A DNA stretch of 64,000 bases from Candidatus Dormiibacterota bacterium (GCA_019245575.1 JAFARE010000002.1:1-64000), one strand, 5' to 3'; shown: positions 42,935 to 50,922, counted from the first letter of the stretch. Program-made: numbers and translations. Notes: generated by a model from the letters alone, not told the origin.

Positions 42935-42950
42935 TACACAGACTTGTGTA
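42935..42950. promoter_or_regulatory. Palindrome between xseB and tlyA
   Basis: TACACA-GACT-TGTGTA is a perfect 6+6 inverted repeat in the 27-bp gap between xseB and tlyA. The stretch ATATTACACAGACTTGTGTA is strikingly AT-rich for this window. It could be an operator with an internal promoter for tlyA-nadK-recN; the protein that would bind is unknown. Confidence 0.4.
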
Positions 42951-42959
42951 TGTCCCGGC

Positions 42960-43322
42960 TCAAAAAGGAACGTCGTCGGGATCGACCTGGCGCGCTCGCG
43001 GCCGGGCCGCGCGGCCGGCGTCCGGGGCGAACAGGCCCCCCTCGGCGGGCGCCGGTTCGCCGATCTGCAGCGGGGCTTCGCGCACAGACCCGTCGCCGCC
43101 GACCACCAGAGCGTTGACGCGCCGCTCGGTCCGGTCCAGCAGCGCTTCGCAGTGCCGGGCCAGTGCAGCGCCGCGCTCGTAGGCGGCGATGGCGTCGTCC
43201 AGCGCGATGCTGCCCGCCTCGAGGCGCTCGATGAGCGAGTCGAGCTCGGCCACGGCCGCCTCGAACGACATGGTCTCGACCTCAGGCTGCTGCATGAGGA
43301 TCGCTGCGCGCACGGCGCTCAT
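42960..43322 (-). CDS. xseB: Exodeoxyribonuclease VII small subunit
   Basis: XseB binds the large subunit XseA to form exonuclease VII, which degrades single-stranded DNA. The core shows FEAAVAELDSLIERLEAGSI and LDDAIAAYERGAALARHCEALL, the family signature. At 120 residues it is longer than usual (70-80) because of a Pro/Arg-rich tail after residue 75. ATG 43322 overlaps the xseA stop. Confidence 0.92.
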   Translation of the reverse strand: MSAVRAAILMQQPEVETMSFEAAVAELDSLIERLEAGSIALDDAIAAYERGAALARHCEALLDRTERRVNALVVGGDGSVREAPLQIGEPAPAEGGLFAPDAGRAARPRARQVDPDDVPF

Positions 43323-44620
43323 CGTACATCCGTTCGCTCCTCTGCGGGGACAGCCGGCTCTGCGCTGTCCACCACGCTCCCCACGGCGCCGCGATGCAGC
43401 AGGGTGCGGATCCGCGCTCCCGCAGCGGTCGCCGCGGCGTCGGTCAGCACCCGGCCCGATGCGTCGAGGGTGATCGAGTACCCACGCTCGAGCGTGCGCA
43501 GGGGCGACAGCGCGTCGAGCTTGGCACGGCGCGTCGCCAGCGTCGCGCGCCGCGATTCGGTGATGCGCCCACGGACAGCCGGCAGGCGGCCACCGAGCAC
43601 ATCGAGGCGCCGCCGCTGCGCGGCCAGCTCGAGCAGGAGCCCCTGCCGGAGGCGCGCCCCGCGGCGGTCGATCTCCTGGCGTAGCCCGGCGATGCGCGCC
43701 GCCGGCGACATCCGCGAGAGACGCGCCCGGCGCAGTTCGACCGTCGTGCGGCGCCGCTCGAGCAGCTGCTGCACGCCCTGGCTCATGCGCAGGGAGCGCG
43801 AGGCGACGCCCCGGCGGAGCTCCGCCACGCTGGGCACGACGAGCTCGGCCGCCGCTGACGGCGTGGCGGCGCGGCGGTCGGCGGCGAGGTCGGCGACCGT
43901 GGTGTCGGTCTCATGGCCGATGCCGCTCACGACCGGCAGCGGCGCGGCGCGGATGGCACGGGCCACGACCTCGCTGTTGAACGGCATCAGGTCCTCGATG
44001 CTGCCGCCGCCGCGCACCAGGAGGATGACGTCGGCGCCGCGCACCGCCGCCGCGCGGCGCAGCGCTGTGGCGATGGTCTCGGCAGCACCGTCACCCTGGA
44101 CCGTCGCGGGAGACAGCACGAGGTCGATGCCGGGCGCGCGCCGCGTCATCACGGTGTGCACGTCACGTAGCGCCGCGCCCGTGCGCGAGGTCACGACGAC
44201 CACCCGCCGGGGCAGCAGCGGCAGCCGGCGCTTTCTGCTCGCCTCGAAGAGCCCCTCCGCGGCCAGCTTGCGCTTCAGCTGCTCCACCGCCAGCGCCAGC
44301 GCGCCCACGCCACTGGGCTCCATGCGGTCGACGTTGATCTGGTAGCGGCCCTGCTGCTCGTACACCTGCACAGAGCCGTGCACGATGACCGTCATGCCGT
44401 TCTCCGGACGGAAGGGGACGCGCTGCGCCTGCGCGCGAAAGCACACGCAGCTGATGGCGGTGCGGTCGTCCTTCAATGTGAAGTACAGGTGGCCGGCAAC
44501 CACCGAGTGCATGTTGCTGAGCTCGCCCTCGACGAGGACGTCCTCGAGCTCGGGCCGGGCCGCGAGCGTGTCACGCACGAGCCCCGTGATCTCACTCACG
44601 CTGAACGCGCGTGGGGTCAT
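43319..44620 (-). CDS. xseA: Exodeoxyribonuclease VII large subunit
   Basis: XseA is the catalytic subunit of exonuclease VII. The 433-residue protein has an OB-fold N-terminus (VEGELSNMHSVVAGHLYFTL, about 30-49), the central domain with VVVVTSRTGAALRDV, and LVRGGGSIEDLMPFNSE with the GIGHETDTTVADLAADRRAATPS-type active-site region, then a coiled coil. Length is near the family norm (about 440). Both ends overlap neighbours by 4 bases. Confidence 0.95.
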   Translation of the reverse strand: MTPRAFSVSEITGLVRDTLAARPELEDVLVEGELSNMHSVVAGHLYFTLKDDRTAISCVCFRAQAQRVPFRPENGMTVIVHGSVQVYEQQGRYQINVDRMEPSGVGALALAVEQLKRKLAAEGLFEASRKRRLPLLPRRVVVVTSRTGAALRDVHTVMTRRAPGIDLVLSPATVQGDGAAETIATALRRAAAVRGADVILLVRGGGSIEDLMPFNSEVVARAIRAAPLPVVSGIGHETDTTVADLAADRRAATPSAAAELVVPSVAELRRGVASRSLRMSQGVQQLLERRRTTVELRRARLSRMSPAARIAGLRQEIDRRGARLRQGLLLELAAQRRRLDVLGGRLPAVRGRITESRRATLATRRAKLDALSPLRTLERGYSITLDASGRVLTDAAATAAGARIRTLLHRGAVGSVVDSAEPAVPAEERTDVR

Positions 44621-45042
44621 GGCCGCCGCCGTGCCACCTCTCCGAGCACGCCGTTGATGAACTGCGCGGCCTCGTCGCCGGCATACGCCTTGGCCAGCTC
44701 GACGGACTCGTCGATCACCACGGCGAGTGGAGTCTCCAGCTCGTACAGGAGCTCGTACGAGCCCATGCGCAGGAGCGCGCGCTCGACCTTGCCCAGGTCC
44801 ACCAGCGCCCAGTTCACCGATGCCGCCGCGATGGCGGTGTCGACGTCGTCTGCGTGGGTGAGACAGCCGTTGACGATCTCACGGGCGAACGCGCTCACAT
44901 CGGGCGTGGCGCCGAGGTCCTCACCCTGGTACTGCAGCGCCCAGTCGGCGTTCTTCTGCGTGCCCTCGACCTCGAACAGCACCCGCAGCGCGAGCTCGCG
45001 GCCGCGCCGGCGTCGGCCGACCGGCCGGCTCGCGGTGGTCAC
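44617..45042 (-). CDS. nusB: Transcription antitermination protein NusB
   Basis: NusB with S10 binds boxA RNA in rRNA operon antitermination. The 141-residue helical protein has RRRGRELALRVLFEVEG at the start and VVIDESVELAKAYAGDEAAQFINGVL-type block at the end (key pieces DESVELAK and FINGVL), diagnostic of NusB. It overlaps the xseA start and the Asp23 stop by 4 bases. Confidence 0.94.
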   Translation of the reverse strand: MTTASRPVGRRRRGRELALRVLFEVEGTQKNADWALQYQGEDLGATPDVSAFAREIVNGCLTHADDVDTAIAAASVNWALVDLGKVERALLRMGSYELLYELETPLAVVIDESVELAKAYAGDEAAQFINGVLGEVARRRP

Positions 45043-45425
45043 GTGAAGACGATCTCGCTGACGAAGACGTTCACCTCGGAAGCGCGCAGGTCGAGCATCC
45101 GGTCGATGGCGTCCGCCACGCGCCGCTGCACCTCGGCGCCCACGGCAGGCACGTTGCCGCCAGCCTCCATCGCAATCCAGAGGTCGATGCGCAGCGAGTC
45201 GTCGTGCAGCTCGACGCGCACGCCGCGCGACGACGGCTGCCGGCGCACACGGTCGATGGGAATCGTGGCGCCCGGGTGGTACAGCGCGTGCACGTCCTTC
45301 ACCTGCAGCGCCGCCAGCGCGGCGATGTGCGCCACCACCTCGTTGGCGACCCGCGTGGTGCCAAGCGGAGCGCGACCGCCGCCACCGTCGCCGAGCTGCA
45401 GTGGCGGCCGCGTTGCTGTGTCCAT
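45039..45425 (-). CDS. Asp23/Gls24 family envelope stress protein
   Basis: Asp23/Gls24 proteins are small and attach to the membrane through partners such as AmaP in Gram-positive bacteria. The 128-residue product has VANEVVAHIAALAALQVKDVHAL and a C-terminal VQRRVADAIDRMLDL block, both family hallmarks. The position between efp and nusB is conserved in Firmicutes-type genomes. It shares a 1-base overlap with efp and 4 with nusB. No AmaP-like partner is nearby. Confidence 0.88.
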   Translation of the reverse strand: MDTATRPPLQLGDGGGGRAPLGTTRVANEVVAHIAALAALQVKDVHALYHPGATIPIDRVRRQPSSRGVRVELHDDSLRIDLWIAMEAGGNVPAVGAEVQRRVADAIDRMLDLRASEVNVFVSEIVFT

Positions 45426-45982
45426 CAGGCGCGCTCGATGTAGCGCCCGCTGCGCGTGTCCACCCGCACGCGGTCGCCCTGGTTGACGAAGAGCGGCACG
45501 TCGACCGTCAGACCCGTTTCCAGCGTTGCCGGTTTGAAGGCGGCGTTGGCCGTGTCGCCCTTGAAGCCGGGCTCTGTCTGCGTGACCTCGAGCTCCACGG
45601 CGGTGGGCAGCTCGACGCCGAGCACGCGCGTGTCGTAGCGGAGCAGCACCAGCGACGCGTTCTCCGTGAGGTATCCCCTGGCATCACCCAGCAGGTCCGG
45701 GCTGAGCGGAAACTGGTCGTACGTGGTCGAGTCCATGACGACGTAATTCTCGCCGTCGCGATACAGGTACTGGGCCTCGCTTCGCTCGATGCGCGCCCGG
45801 CCGAACTTCTCCTCGGGACGGAACGTCTCCTCGGTGACGGCGCCCGTGGTCACGTTCTTGAGCTTGGCGCGGACGAACGCGGTGCCGCGGCCCTGCTTGA
45901 CATGGGCGAAGTCCACGACCTGCAGCAGGTCGCCGCCGCGTTCGACGGTGTTCCCCGGGCGCAGGTCACCTGCGTTGATCAC
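45425..45982 (-). CDS. efp: Translation elongation factor P with Arg32 at the loop tip
   Basis: EF-P rescues ribosomes stalled at polyproline. The 185-residue protein has domain I with the tip loop HVKQGRGTAF: counting from GTG 45982 the residue equivalent to E. coli Lys34 is Arg32. In Pseudomonas-type EF-P an arginine here is rhamnosylated by EarP. Domains II and III are complete, ending GDRVRVDTRSGRYIERA-like. EF-P genes with lysine (EpmA-type) or unmodified loops are the alternatives. No modifying enzyme gene is in the window. The start overlaps the aroQ stop by 4 bases. Confidence 0.95.
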   Translation of the reverse strand: MINAGDLRPGNTVERGGDLLQVVDFAHVKQGRGTAFVRAKLKNVTTGAVTEETFRPEEKFGRARIERSEAQYLYRDGENYVVMDSTTYDQFPLSPDLLGDARGYLTENASLVLLRYDTRVLGVELPTAVELEVTQTEPGFKGDTANAAFKPATLETGLTVDVPLFVNQGDRVRVDTRSGRYIERA

Positions 45983-46440
45983 GCCTCGTCCTCTAGCACA
46001 CTCACACCGGTCAGGATACGGGCCAGGGCGTCGAGGGCGAGGACGTAGCCCCACGCGCCCAGCCCGGAGACCGTCGCCGTGGCCGCTTCGGCGCACAGGG
46101 ACACGCGGCGATACGGCTCGCGCGCGTGGATGTTGCTGAGGTGCACCTCGATGACCGGGTGGCCGAAGGAACGCACGGCGTCGGCGAGCACCACGCTCGT
46201 GTGCGCCAGGCCGCCGGGGTTGATCACGCAGCCGTAGGCCTGCGCGCGCTCCGCCTCGAGGATGTCGACCAGCTCGCCCTCGTGGTTGCTCTGCGCGGTG
46301 CGGAGCTCGAGCCCCAGGCCCCCGGCCCGGCGCTGCATCACAGCTTCGATCTCCGCCAGCGTCGTGGTGCCATACACCTCGGGCTCGCGCTGGCCCAGGG
46401 TTCCTAGGTTGGGGCCGTTGAGCAGCAGCACGCGGCTCAC
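45979..46440 (-). CDS. aroQ: Type II 3-dehydroquinate dehydratase
   Basis: AroQ is the third shikimate-pathway enzyme. The 153-residue protein has the type II start LLNGPNLGTLGQREPEVYG, with the catalytic Tyr in EVYG and Arg in GQREP, NHEGELVD, and a HLSNIHAREPYR motif. Length is typical (about 145-150). It lies between the AroK-AroB fusion and efp; all starts and stops overlap. Confidence 0.95.
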   Translation of the reverse strand: MSRVLLLNGPNLGTLGQREPEVYGTTTLAEIEAVMQRRAGGLGLELRTAQSNHEGELVDILEAERAQAYGCVINPGGLAHTSVVLADAVRSFGHPVIEVHLSNIHAREPYRRVSLCAEAATATVSGLGAWGYVLALDALARILTGVSVLEDEA

Positions 46441-48011
46441 GGGGCGAACACCTCCGCCAGGGCAGCGCGAACCGACGTCTCGTCAACGGCATGGCCCGTG
46501 GACGGCTCGCCGCGGCGCCGCAGCAGCACCCACGTCACCCCTGATCCGGTCGCCTTCTTGTCGTGCTCGATGCGGTCCAGTAGCGCGCCGGGATCGAAGC
46601 CGTGCGTGCGCGGGAACCCGCAGCGGTCGAGCAGCCCATCCTGCACGGCGATATCGCCGGCGGGGCAGGCCAGCTCGCGCACGCTCAGGCGTCCGGCCAC
46701 GCGCATCCCCAACGCCACCGCCTCGCCGTGCGTGATGTCACCGCTGAAGCCGCCCATCGCCTCCAGCGCGTGCGCCACCGTGTGGCCGTAGTTGAGCGCC
46801 TGACGCGGGCCCGCCTCGCGCTCATCACGCAGGACCACTGCGGTCTTGGCCGCTATGCAGCGCAGCACCGCTTCCTCGATCACGTCGGGGTTGCGCTCCA
46901 GCAGAGCACCGAGGTTGTTGTGGACAAACGCGGCCATATCATCCGAGCCGATCATCGCGTACTTCACAACCTCGGCGAGCGCCGAGCGGAACGCGCGGCC
47001 GGGCAGCGTGTCCAGAACCTCCGTGTCCGCGACAATCGCCAGCGGTTGCCAGAACGCGCCGGCGAGGTTCTTGCCCTGGGACAGGTTAACGCCGGTCTTG
47101 CCGCCGACGGCGCTGTCGACCATGGCCAGGAGCGTGGTCGGCGCATTGATCCAGCCGATGCCGCGCAGATATGAGGCGGCCGCGAAGCCGGCGAGATCGC
47201 CCACCGTGCCGCCGCCAAGGGCCACGACGCAGTCGCCGCGCCGGAGCCTGGCCTGCGCCAGCCGGGACAGCACGTCGCCGGCCGCATCCCACGTCTTGAG
47301 CTGCTCGCCACCCTCGACGTCGATGCGAAACACGGCCATGCCCGCGCTTTCGAGCGACGCGGCGACCGCGTCGGCCGCATCGGCGACGGCGCGGTCGGCG
47401 ACCAGCGCGACGCGCGTCGTGCTTTCGGGCAGGTGGCCGGCGATCGACCTGAGCACGCCCGGGCCAGCGTCCACCTCCCAGCGGCGCGGGAGCGCCGGCG
47501 CGTCCACCTCCAGGGATTGCATCACCGTTTCGGCGACCTGATTCACCGAGCCCACCGATACAACGCGGACCTGGGCTGTCTCGTAGGCCTCGCGTCGGTC
47601 GGCGCGCAGCCGGGCCAGCGCAGTCGCGGGGTCGTCCCCCAGCAGGGGACGGACCGAGCCGTTGCGCAGGCGGCCCAGGAGCACGTCGTCGGGCGCGTCC
47701 AGCAGCACCACGCGGGCATCCTCGAGCAGCGCGCGGCGATTGGCCTCGTCAGCGATGAGGCCCCCGCCGCACGCGATGATGGTGGGCTGCGCCTGGGCGA
47801 GCGCGTGGAGCAGCGCGCGACGCTCATATCGCCGAAACGCCGGTTCTCCCTCCGCGACGAAGATCTCGGCAACGCTTCGGCCCGCGCGCTGCGCGACCTG
47901 CTCGTCGGTGTCGACGCAGTTCCAGCCGAGCCGCCTCGCCAGCTCCGTTGCGACGCTGCTCTTGCCGCTGCCCGGCAGGCCGACGAGCGCGATGCGCTCC
48001 GGGGCGCTCAC
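46437..48011 (-). CDS. Shikimate kinase fused to 3-dehydroquinate synthase (AroK-AroB)
   Basis: The 524-residue protein joins two steps of the shikimate pathway. Residues 1-165: shikimate kinase with P-loop GLPGSGKSSVA (11-21), DTDEQV, FRRYERRALLHAL and a lid region. From about 170: dehydroquinate synthase with VALGGGTVGDLAGFAA, NAPTTLLAMVDSAVGGKTGVNL-type core (key pieces SAVGGKTG and QPLAIVAD), and zinc ligands around GHTVAHALEAMGG. Both active sites look intact. AroKB fusions are known in actinobacteria and relatives. The start overlaps the aroC stop by 4 bases. Confidence 0.95.
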   Translation of the reverse strand: MSAPERIALVGLPGSGKSSVATELARRLGWNCVDTDEQVAQRAGRSVAEIFVAEGEPAFRRYERRALLHALAQAQPTIIACGGGLIADEANRRALLEDARVVLLDAPDDVLLGRLRNGSVRPLLGDDPATALARLRADRREAYETAQVRVVSVGSVNQVAETVMQSLEVDAPALPRRWEVDAGPGVLRSIAGHLPESTTRVALVADRAVADAADAVAASLESAGMAVFRIDVEGGEQLKTWDAAGDVLSRLAQARLRRGDCVVALGGGTVGDLAGFAAASYLRGIGWINAPTTLLAMVDSAVGGKTGVNLSQGKNLAGAFWQPLAIVADTEVLDTLPGRAFRSALAEVVKYAMIGSDDMAAFVHNNLGALLERNPDVIEEAVLRCIAAKTAVVLRDEREAGPRQALNYGHTVAHALEAMGGFSGDITHGEAVALGMRVAGRLSVRELACPAGDIAVQDGLLDRCGFPRTHGFDPGALLDRIEHDKKATGSGVTWVLLRRRGEPSTGHAVDETSVRAALAEVFAP

Positions 48012-49165
48012 CGAAGCTGCGCCACCGCCCGGCGATGCGCCTCGGCGGCGGCCATGAACTCGGTGACCGTGTCTCCCCCGAACTTCTCCAGCGCGGCGCC
48101 GGCGAGCACCCAGGCGAGCATCGCCTCAGCCACGACTGCCCCGGCGGGCACGACGCAGATGTCACTGCGCTCGTAATGGGCATTCACCTCCTCGCCCGAC
48201 GCGATGTCAACGCTGCGCAGCGGCGCGAGCAGCGTGGAGATGGGCTTGAAGTGCACCAGCGCCCAGACGTCCTCGCCGTTGCTCACGCCACCGGTGACGC
48301 CGCCCTGGCGATTGCTGCGGTGCGCGAAGCCCACGCCTTCCTCGTAGCGTGGCTCGTCGTGCACCGCCGAGCCCCGTGAGCGCGCAGCACAGACGGCGGC
48401 GCCCAGCTCGACGCCCTTCACCGACGGGATGCTGCATATGGCCTGGGCGATCCGCCCGTCGAGCCGCAGGTCCCACTGCGCGTAACTGCCAAGACCGGCC
48501 GGAACACCCGAGGCGATCACACACGCAGTGCCGCCCAGCGTGTCCTTCGCCTCACGCGCAGCGTCGATCGCATTCACCATCGCCCGCGAGGCATTCTCGT
48601 CGGGGCAGCGCACCGTCGAGCGCCCCACGGCATCCCAGTCGACGCCCGCAACGACCGTCTCGATCGCGACCTCGCCGATGCGCTGCACGTACGAATGCAC
48701 GTCGACGCCCACGCAGCGCAGCAGCGCGCGCGCCACCGCGCCCGCCGCGACCCGCGCCGCAGTCTCGCGCGCGCTGGCGCGCTCCAGCACGTTGCGCGCG
48801 TCGTCGAAGCCGTACTTCAGCACGCCGGCGAGGTCGGCGTGCCCAGGCCGCACACGGGTCACTCGCTTGGCGGTGAAGCCCTCCGCCTCGATCTGCATCG
48901 GGCCGCGCCAGTTCTCCCAGTCGCGGTTGGCGATGGTGATGCTCACCGGCGACCCGAGCGTCACACCTCCTCGCACACCGCCCGTGACGGCTGCCGCGTC
49001 CTGCTCGATCTGCTGCCGCTTGCCTCGCCCGTGCCCGCCCTGCCGCCGCCGCAGGTCAGGCGTGATGTCGCGCGCGGCGTCGAGCGCGAGGCCCGCGGGA
49101 ACACCGTCGACGATGACGGTCAGCTGCGGGCCGTGCGACTCTCCGGCTGTCAAAAATCGAAGCAT
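48008..49165 (-). CDS. aroC: Chorismate synthase
   Basis: AroC makes chorismate from EPSP using reduced FMN. The 385-residue protein starts MLRFLTAGESHGPQL, with the canonical AGESHG block, then RRQGGHGRGKRQQIE, RPGHADLAGVLKYGFDDARN-like block and the C-terminal SDICVVPAGAVVAEAMLAWV. Length matches type AroC of about 390. A TAGAAT box lies 8 nt before the ATG and no Shine-Dalgarno is visible, so the mRNA may be leaderless. It heads the 20-gene minus-strand run. Confidence 0.96.
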   Translation of the reverse strand: MLRFLTAGESHGPQLTVIVDGVPAGLALDAARDITPDLRRRQGGHGRGKRQQIEQDAAAVTGGVRGGVTLGSPVSITIANRDWENWRGPMQIEAEGFTAKRVTRVRPGHADLAGVLKYGFDDARNVLERASARETAARVAAGAVARALLRCVGVDVHSYVQRIGEVAIETVVAGVDWDAVGRSTVRCPDENASRAMVNAIDAAREAKDTLGGTACVIASGVPAGLGSYAQWDLRLDGRIAQAICSIPSVKGVELGAAVCAARSRGSAVHDEPRYEEGVGFAHRSNRQGGVTGGVSNGEDVWALVHFKPISTLLAPLRSVDIASGEEVNAHYERSDICVVPAGAVVAEAMLAWVLAGAALEKFGGDTVTEFMAAAEAHRRAVAQLR

Positions 49166-49173
49166 CGACGCCG

Positions 49174-49179
49174 ATTCTA
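49174..49179 (-). promoter_or_regulatory. -10 box of aroC, implying a leaderless transcript
   Basis: TAGAAT (49179-49174) is separated from the aroC ATG at 49165 by CGGCGTCG, 8 nt, with no ribosome binding site. A clear -35 is absent. This promoter would drive the whole run from aroC to the MFS gene at 29538. Confidence 0.5.
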
Positions 49180-49202
49180 TGGGCGAACGGCGGATTGCTC
49201 CG

Positions 49203-49400
49203 TTCAGCTCTGCCCCTGGCGGGTGACGGCAAAGGGGGCAGCGCCGGCCGGAGCAGGATTCCGGGACCCAGGTCAGAAGGTCACGCGCCTCCGCTTGACC
49301 ACGAGAGTCCTCGGGCGCCTCCGGAGACCTGGGGTGGAATCCTGCGCAGGACGGCGAGGGTTCCCTTGGCCGGCAGGACCCGCGGAGGTGCAGAGCTGAA
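49203..49400 (+). ncRNA. Putative rod-shaped non-coding RNA, possibly 6S-like
   Basis: The nested arms fold 198 nt into a single rod: an 11-bp closing stem, interior loops, a 10-bp plus 8-bp upper stem and an apical region of about 50 nt. On the 3' side lies an unpaired stretch with a small GAGGG/CCCTT hairpin, as in the central bubble of 6S RNAs. Length and shape suit 6S RNA (about 180-200 nt). However, the 5' bubble is very short, and no good promoter or terminator is visible, so the strand is uncertain. It may instead be a palindromic DNA element. Confidence 0.4.
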
Positions 49401-49450
49401 ACGCCTTCTGTCCGTCGGGTGTCCGAGAGGCGGGTCGATGCTTCGATTTC

Positions 49451-49642
49451 GTGAGAGACCCGCGAGTCGGCGGCCGGCAGCTGATCCTCGTCGGCCGGAT
49501 GTTCGAGCGCGAGGGCGACGCGCTCAACGCCGCGCTGGCGTACCGCGAGGCCGTGCTCGGCGGCGACGCGGGCGCTGCGTGCGAGGCGAAGCAGCGCCTC
49601 GAGCTGCTGGCGCGGCGGACCTGGCCTGACCGGCCGCTGTAG
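49451..49642 (+). CDS. Possible small protein with one TPR-like repeat
   Basis: The frame from GTG 49451 gives 63 residues with FEREGDALNAALAYREAVL and a second helix EAKQRLELLARR, similar to one tetratricopeptide unit. It lies on the plus strand after the nested inverted repeats and ends 7 bp before the convergent PH-domain gene. There is no clear ribosome site. It may be real or a GC-driven open frame; no named family. Confidence 0.3.
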   Translation: MRDPRVGGRQLILVGRMFEREGDALNAALAYREAVLGGDAGAACEAKQRLELLARRTWPDRPL

Positions 49643-49648
49643 GCGGGG

Positions 49649-50173
49649 CTAGAGCGGGCGGGTCGCCGCGGGGCCGCCGCGGAGCGCTTCCATCGCCTCC
49701 TGGAGCGCTGTGTAGAACGCCTGCGCGTGAGGGATGCGATGCAGAACCTCGACGCCGTCACGGCCCGCCGACTCGATCTCGATGTCACCTGCGCCGATGA
49801 GGCGGTCGCCGAGCGGACGCTTGATGGTCGTGTTCTGGATGCGATCCAGCGCGATCGACTCCGTGGTGCGCGAGAGCACGCCGCTCTCCACCACGATGCG
49901 CCGGTCGGTCAGCAGGTACGTGAGCAGCAGCCAGCGCAGGTAGTGATATCCGGTCCACAGCACCACCGCGACCGCGAGGACCACGCCTGCGATGACGCGG
50001 GCGCGTCCTGTGTCGCTGCTGCCGATGTGGCCGGGGATGAGGATCAGCACGATGATGCCGGCCACCAGCGCGAGCAGCCCGAGCGTGATCCAGGGAAACA
50101 CGATCACCGACCAGTGCTGGCGCGACTCGGTGATGGGCCGCTCGTCCGACATCAGTCGTGTGTTTCGAGTCAT
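49649..50173 (-). CDS. PH-domain (bPH2-like) membrane protein
   Basis: The 174-residue protein has two membrane helices (about 24-47 and 58-80) and then a bacterial PH domain: TYLLTDRRIVVESGVLSRTTESI and LDRIQNTTIKRPLGDRLIGAGDI, the YdbS/YdbT-like signature. Such proteins sit in the cytoplasmic membrane; function is poorly known. ATG 50173 overlaps the stop of the prepilin peptidase gene (ATGA). It ends the alaS-to-PH gene run. Confidence 0.85.
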   Translation of the reverse strand: MTRNTRLMSDERPITESRQHWSVIVFPWITLGLLALVAGIIVLILIPGHIGSSDTGRARVIAGVVLAVAVVLWTGYHYLRWLLLTYLLTDRRIVVESGVLSRTTESIALDRIQNTTIKRPLGDRLIGAGDIEIESAGRDGVEVLHRIPHAQAFYTALQEAMEALRGGPAATRPL

Positions 50174-50922
50174 GGTCCCTGGTACAGGATGATCGCCGCG
50201 CCGGCGCAGAGGAACGGACCATACGGAATCGGATCCTTGAGCCGCCGCAGCCGCGCGAGCAGCAGCAGGATCGCGACGCCGCCGCCGAGAAAGATCGCGT
50301 AGATCACGGCGTACACGGCGCCGATGTGCGCCGCATCCGGCCCTGCGCCGGTCACGGCGCCCACCAGCGCGCCGAGCTTCGCGTCGCCCAGGCCGATGCT
50401 GCCGCGCGACACCACGTTCTGCAGGAAGAAGAACAGCGCGACGCCGCCTGCGCCGATGAGCGCGCGGACGATGGTCAGCCCCGGCGACACCTGCGACAGC
50501 GCGAGGGCCGCGGCGACCGCCGGGTATGTGATGCGGTTGAGGATGAGCCGGTGCTTGAGGTCGAAGGTGACGATGTGCACGAACACCGCCACCCAGAGGA
50601 GATGGATGGCCAGCCCCCAGCCGGCCGGCTCGTGCGCCGCAAAGGCGCCGAATCCGGCTGCGCCGAGGGCCGGGGACAGCCACCGTTCGAGCCGCGTCCA
50701 GCCGTACTGCTCTCCCTGCCACGGCAGCGCCGCGGGCGGCTCCGCGCCCTGCTCCGCGGCGGCGGATCGCGCCGCTGCCACGTCGCGTTCGTAGTCGGCC
50801 CGCTCTTCGTCCTCCTCCTCGCGGAGGCGCTCGACGCGTTCGAGGACGGTGACCAGCCAGCCGGAGCCGAGGCCCACGACGGCGCCACCGGCGACGGCCC
50901 CCACCACCAGCGCCGGGTTCAT
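50170..50922 (-). CDS. Prepilin peptidase (A24 aspartic protease)
   Basis: These membrane proteases cut the leader of type IV pilin-like proteins. The 250-residue product has about six membrane helices and both catalytic aspartates of the A24 family: one in TFDLKHRLILN (typical DxxxxxIP region) and one in GLGDAKLGALVG (GxGD motif). The N-terminal Cys-rich methylase loop of PilD is missing; in its place is a charged coil (about 30-70). ATG 50922 overlaps the aroE stop. The gene order hints at a surface-filament role together with the FtsA/PilM-like ATPase. Confidence 0.88.
   Translation of the reverse strand: MNPALVVGAVAGGAVVGLGSGWLVTVLERVERLREEEDEERADYERDVAAARSAAAEQGAEPPAALPWQGEQYGWTRLERWLSPALGAAGFGAFAAHEPAGWGLAIHLLWVAVFVHIVTFDLKHRLILNRITYPAVAAALALSQVSPGLTIVRALIGAGGVALFFFLQNVVSRGSIGLGDAKLGALVGAVTGAGPDAAHIGAVYAVIYAIFLGGGVAILLLLARLRRLKDPIPYGPFLCAGAAIILYQGP

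Larger units (their letters stand above)
49154..49449. repeat. Nested inverted repeats upstream of aroC
   Basis: The outer arms AAATCGAAGCATCGAC (49154-49169) and its exact complement (49434-49449) are 16 bp; the left arm contains the first codons of aroC (ATGCTTCGATTT on the minus strand). Inside lie arms 49203-49213/49390-49400 (11 bp, TTCAGCTCTGC), 49243-49249/49368-49374 (7 bp), 49253-49262/49336-49345 (10 bp) and 49267-49274/49326-49333 (8 bp). All are perfectly paired and nested. It spans most of the 483-bp gap. Confidence 0.75.

Noticed and set aside
49195-49629. Plus-strand frame of 144 codons crossing the nested inverted repeats
   Set aside because: Arg/Gly/Pro-rich sequence without any protein-like pattern; it reads through the paired arms and is best explained as an open frame in a structured region.
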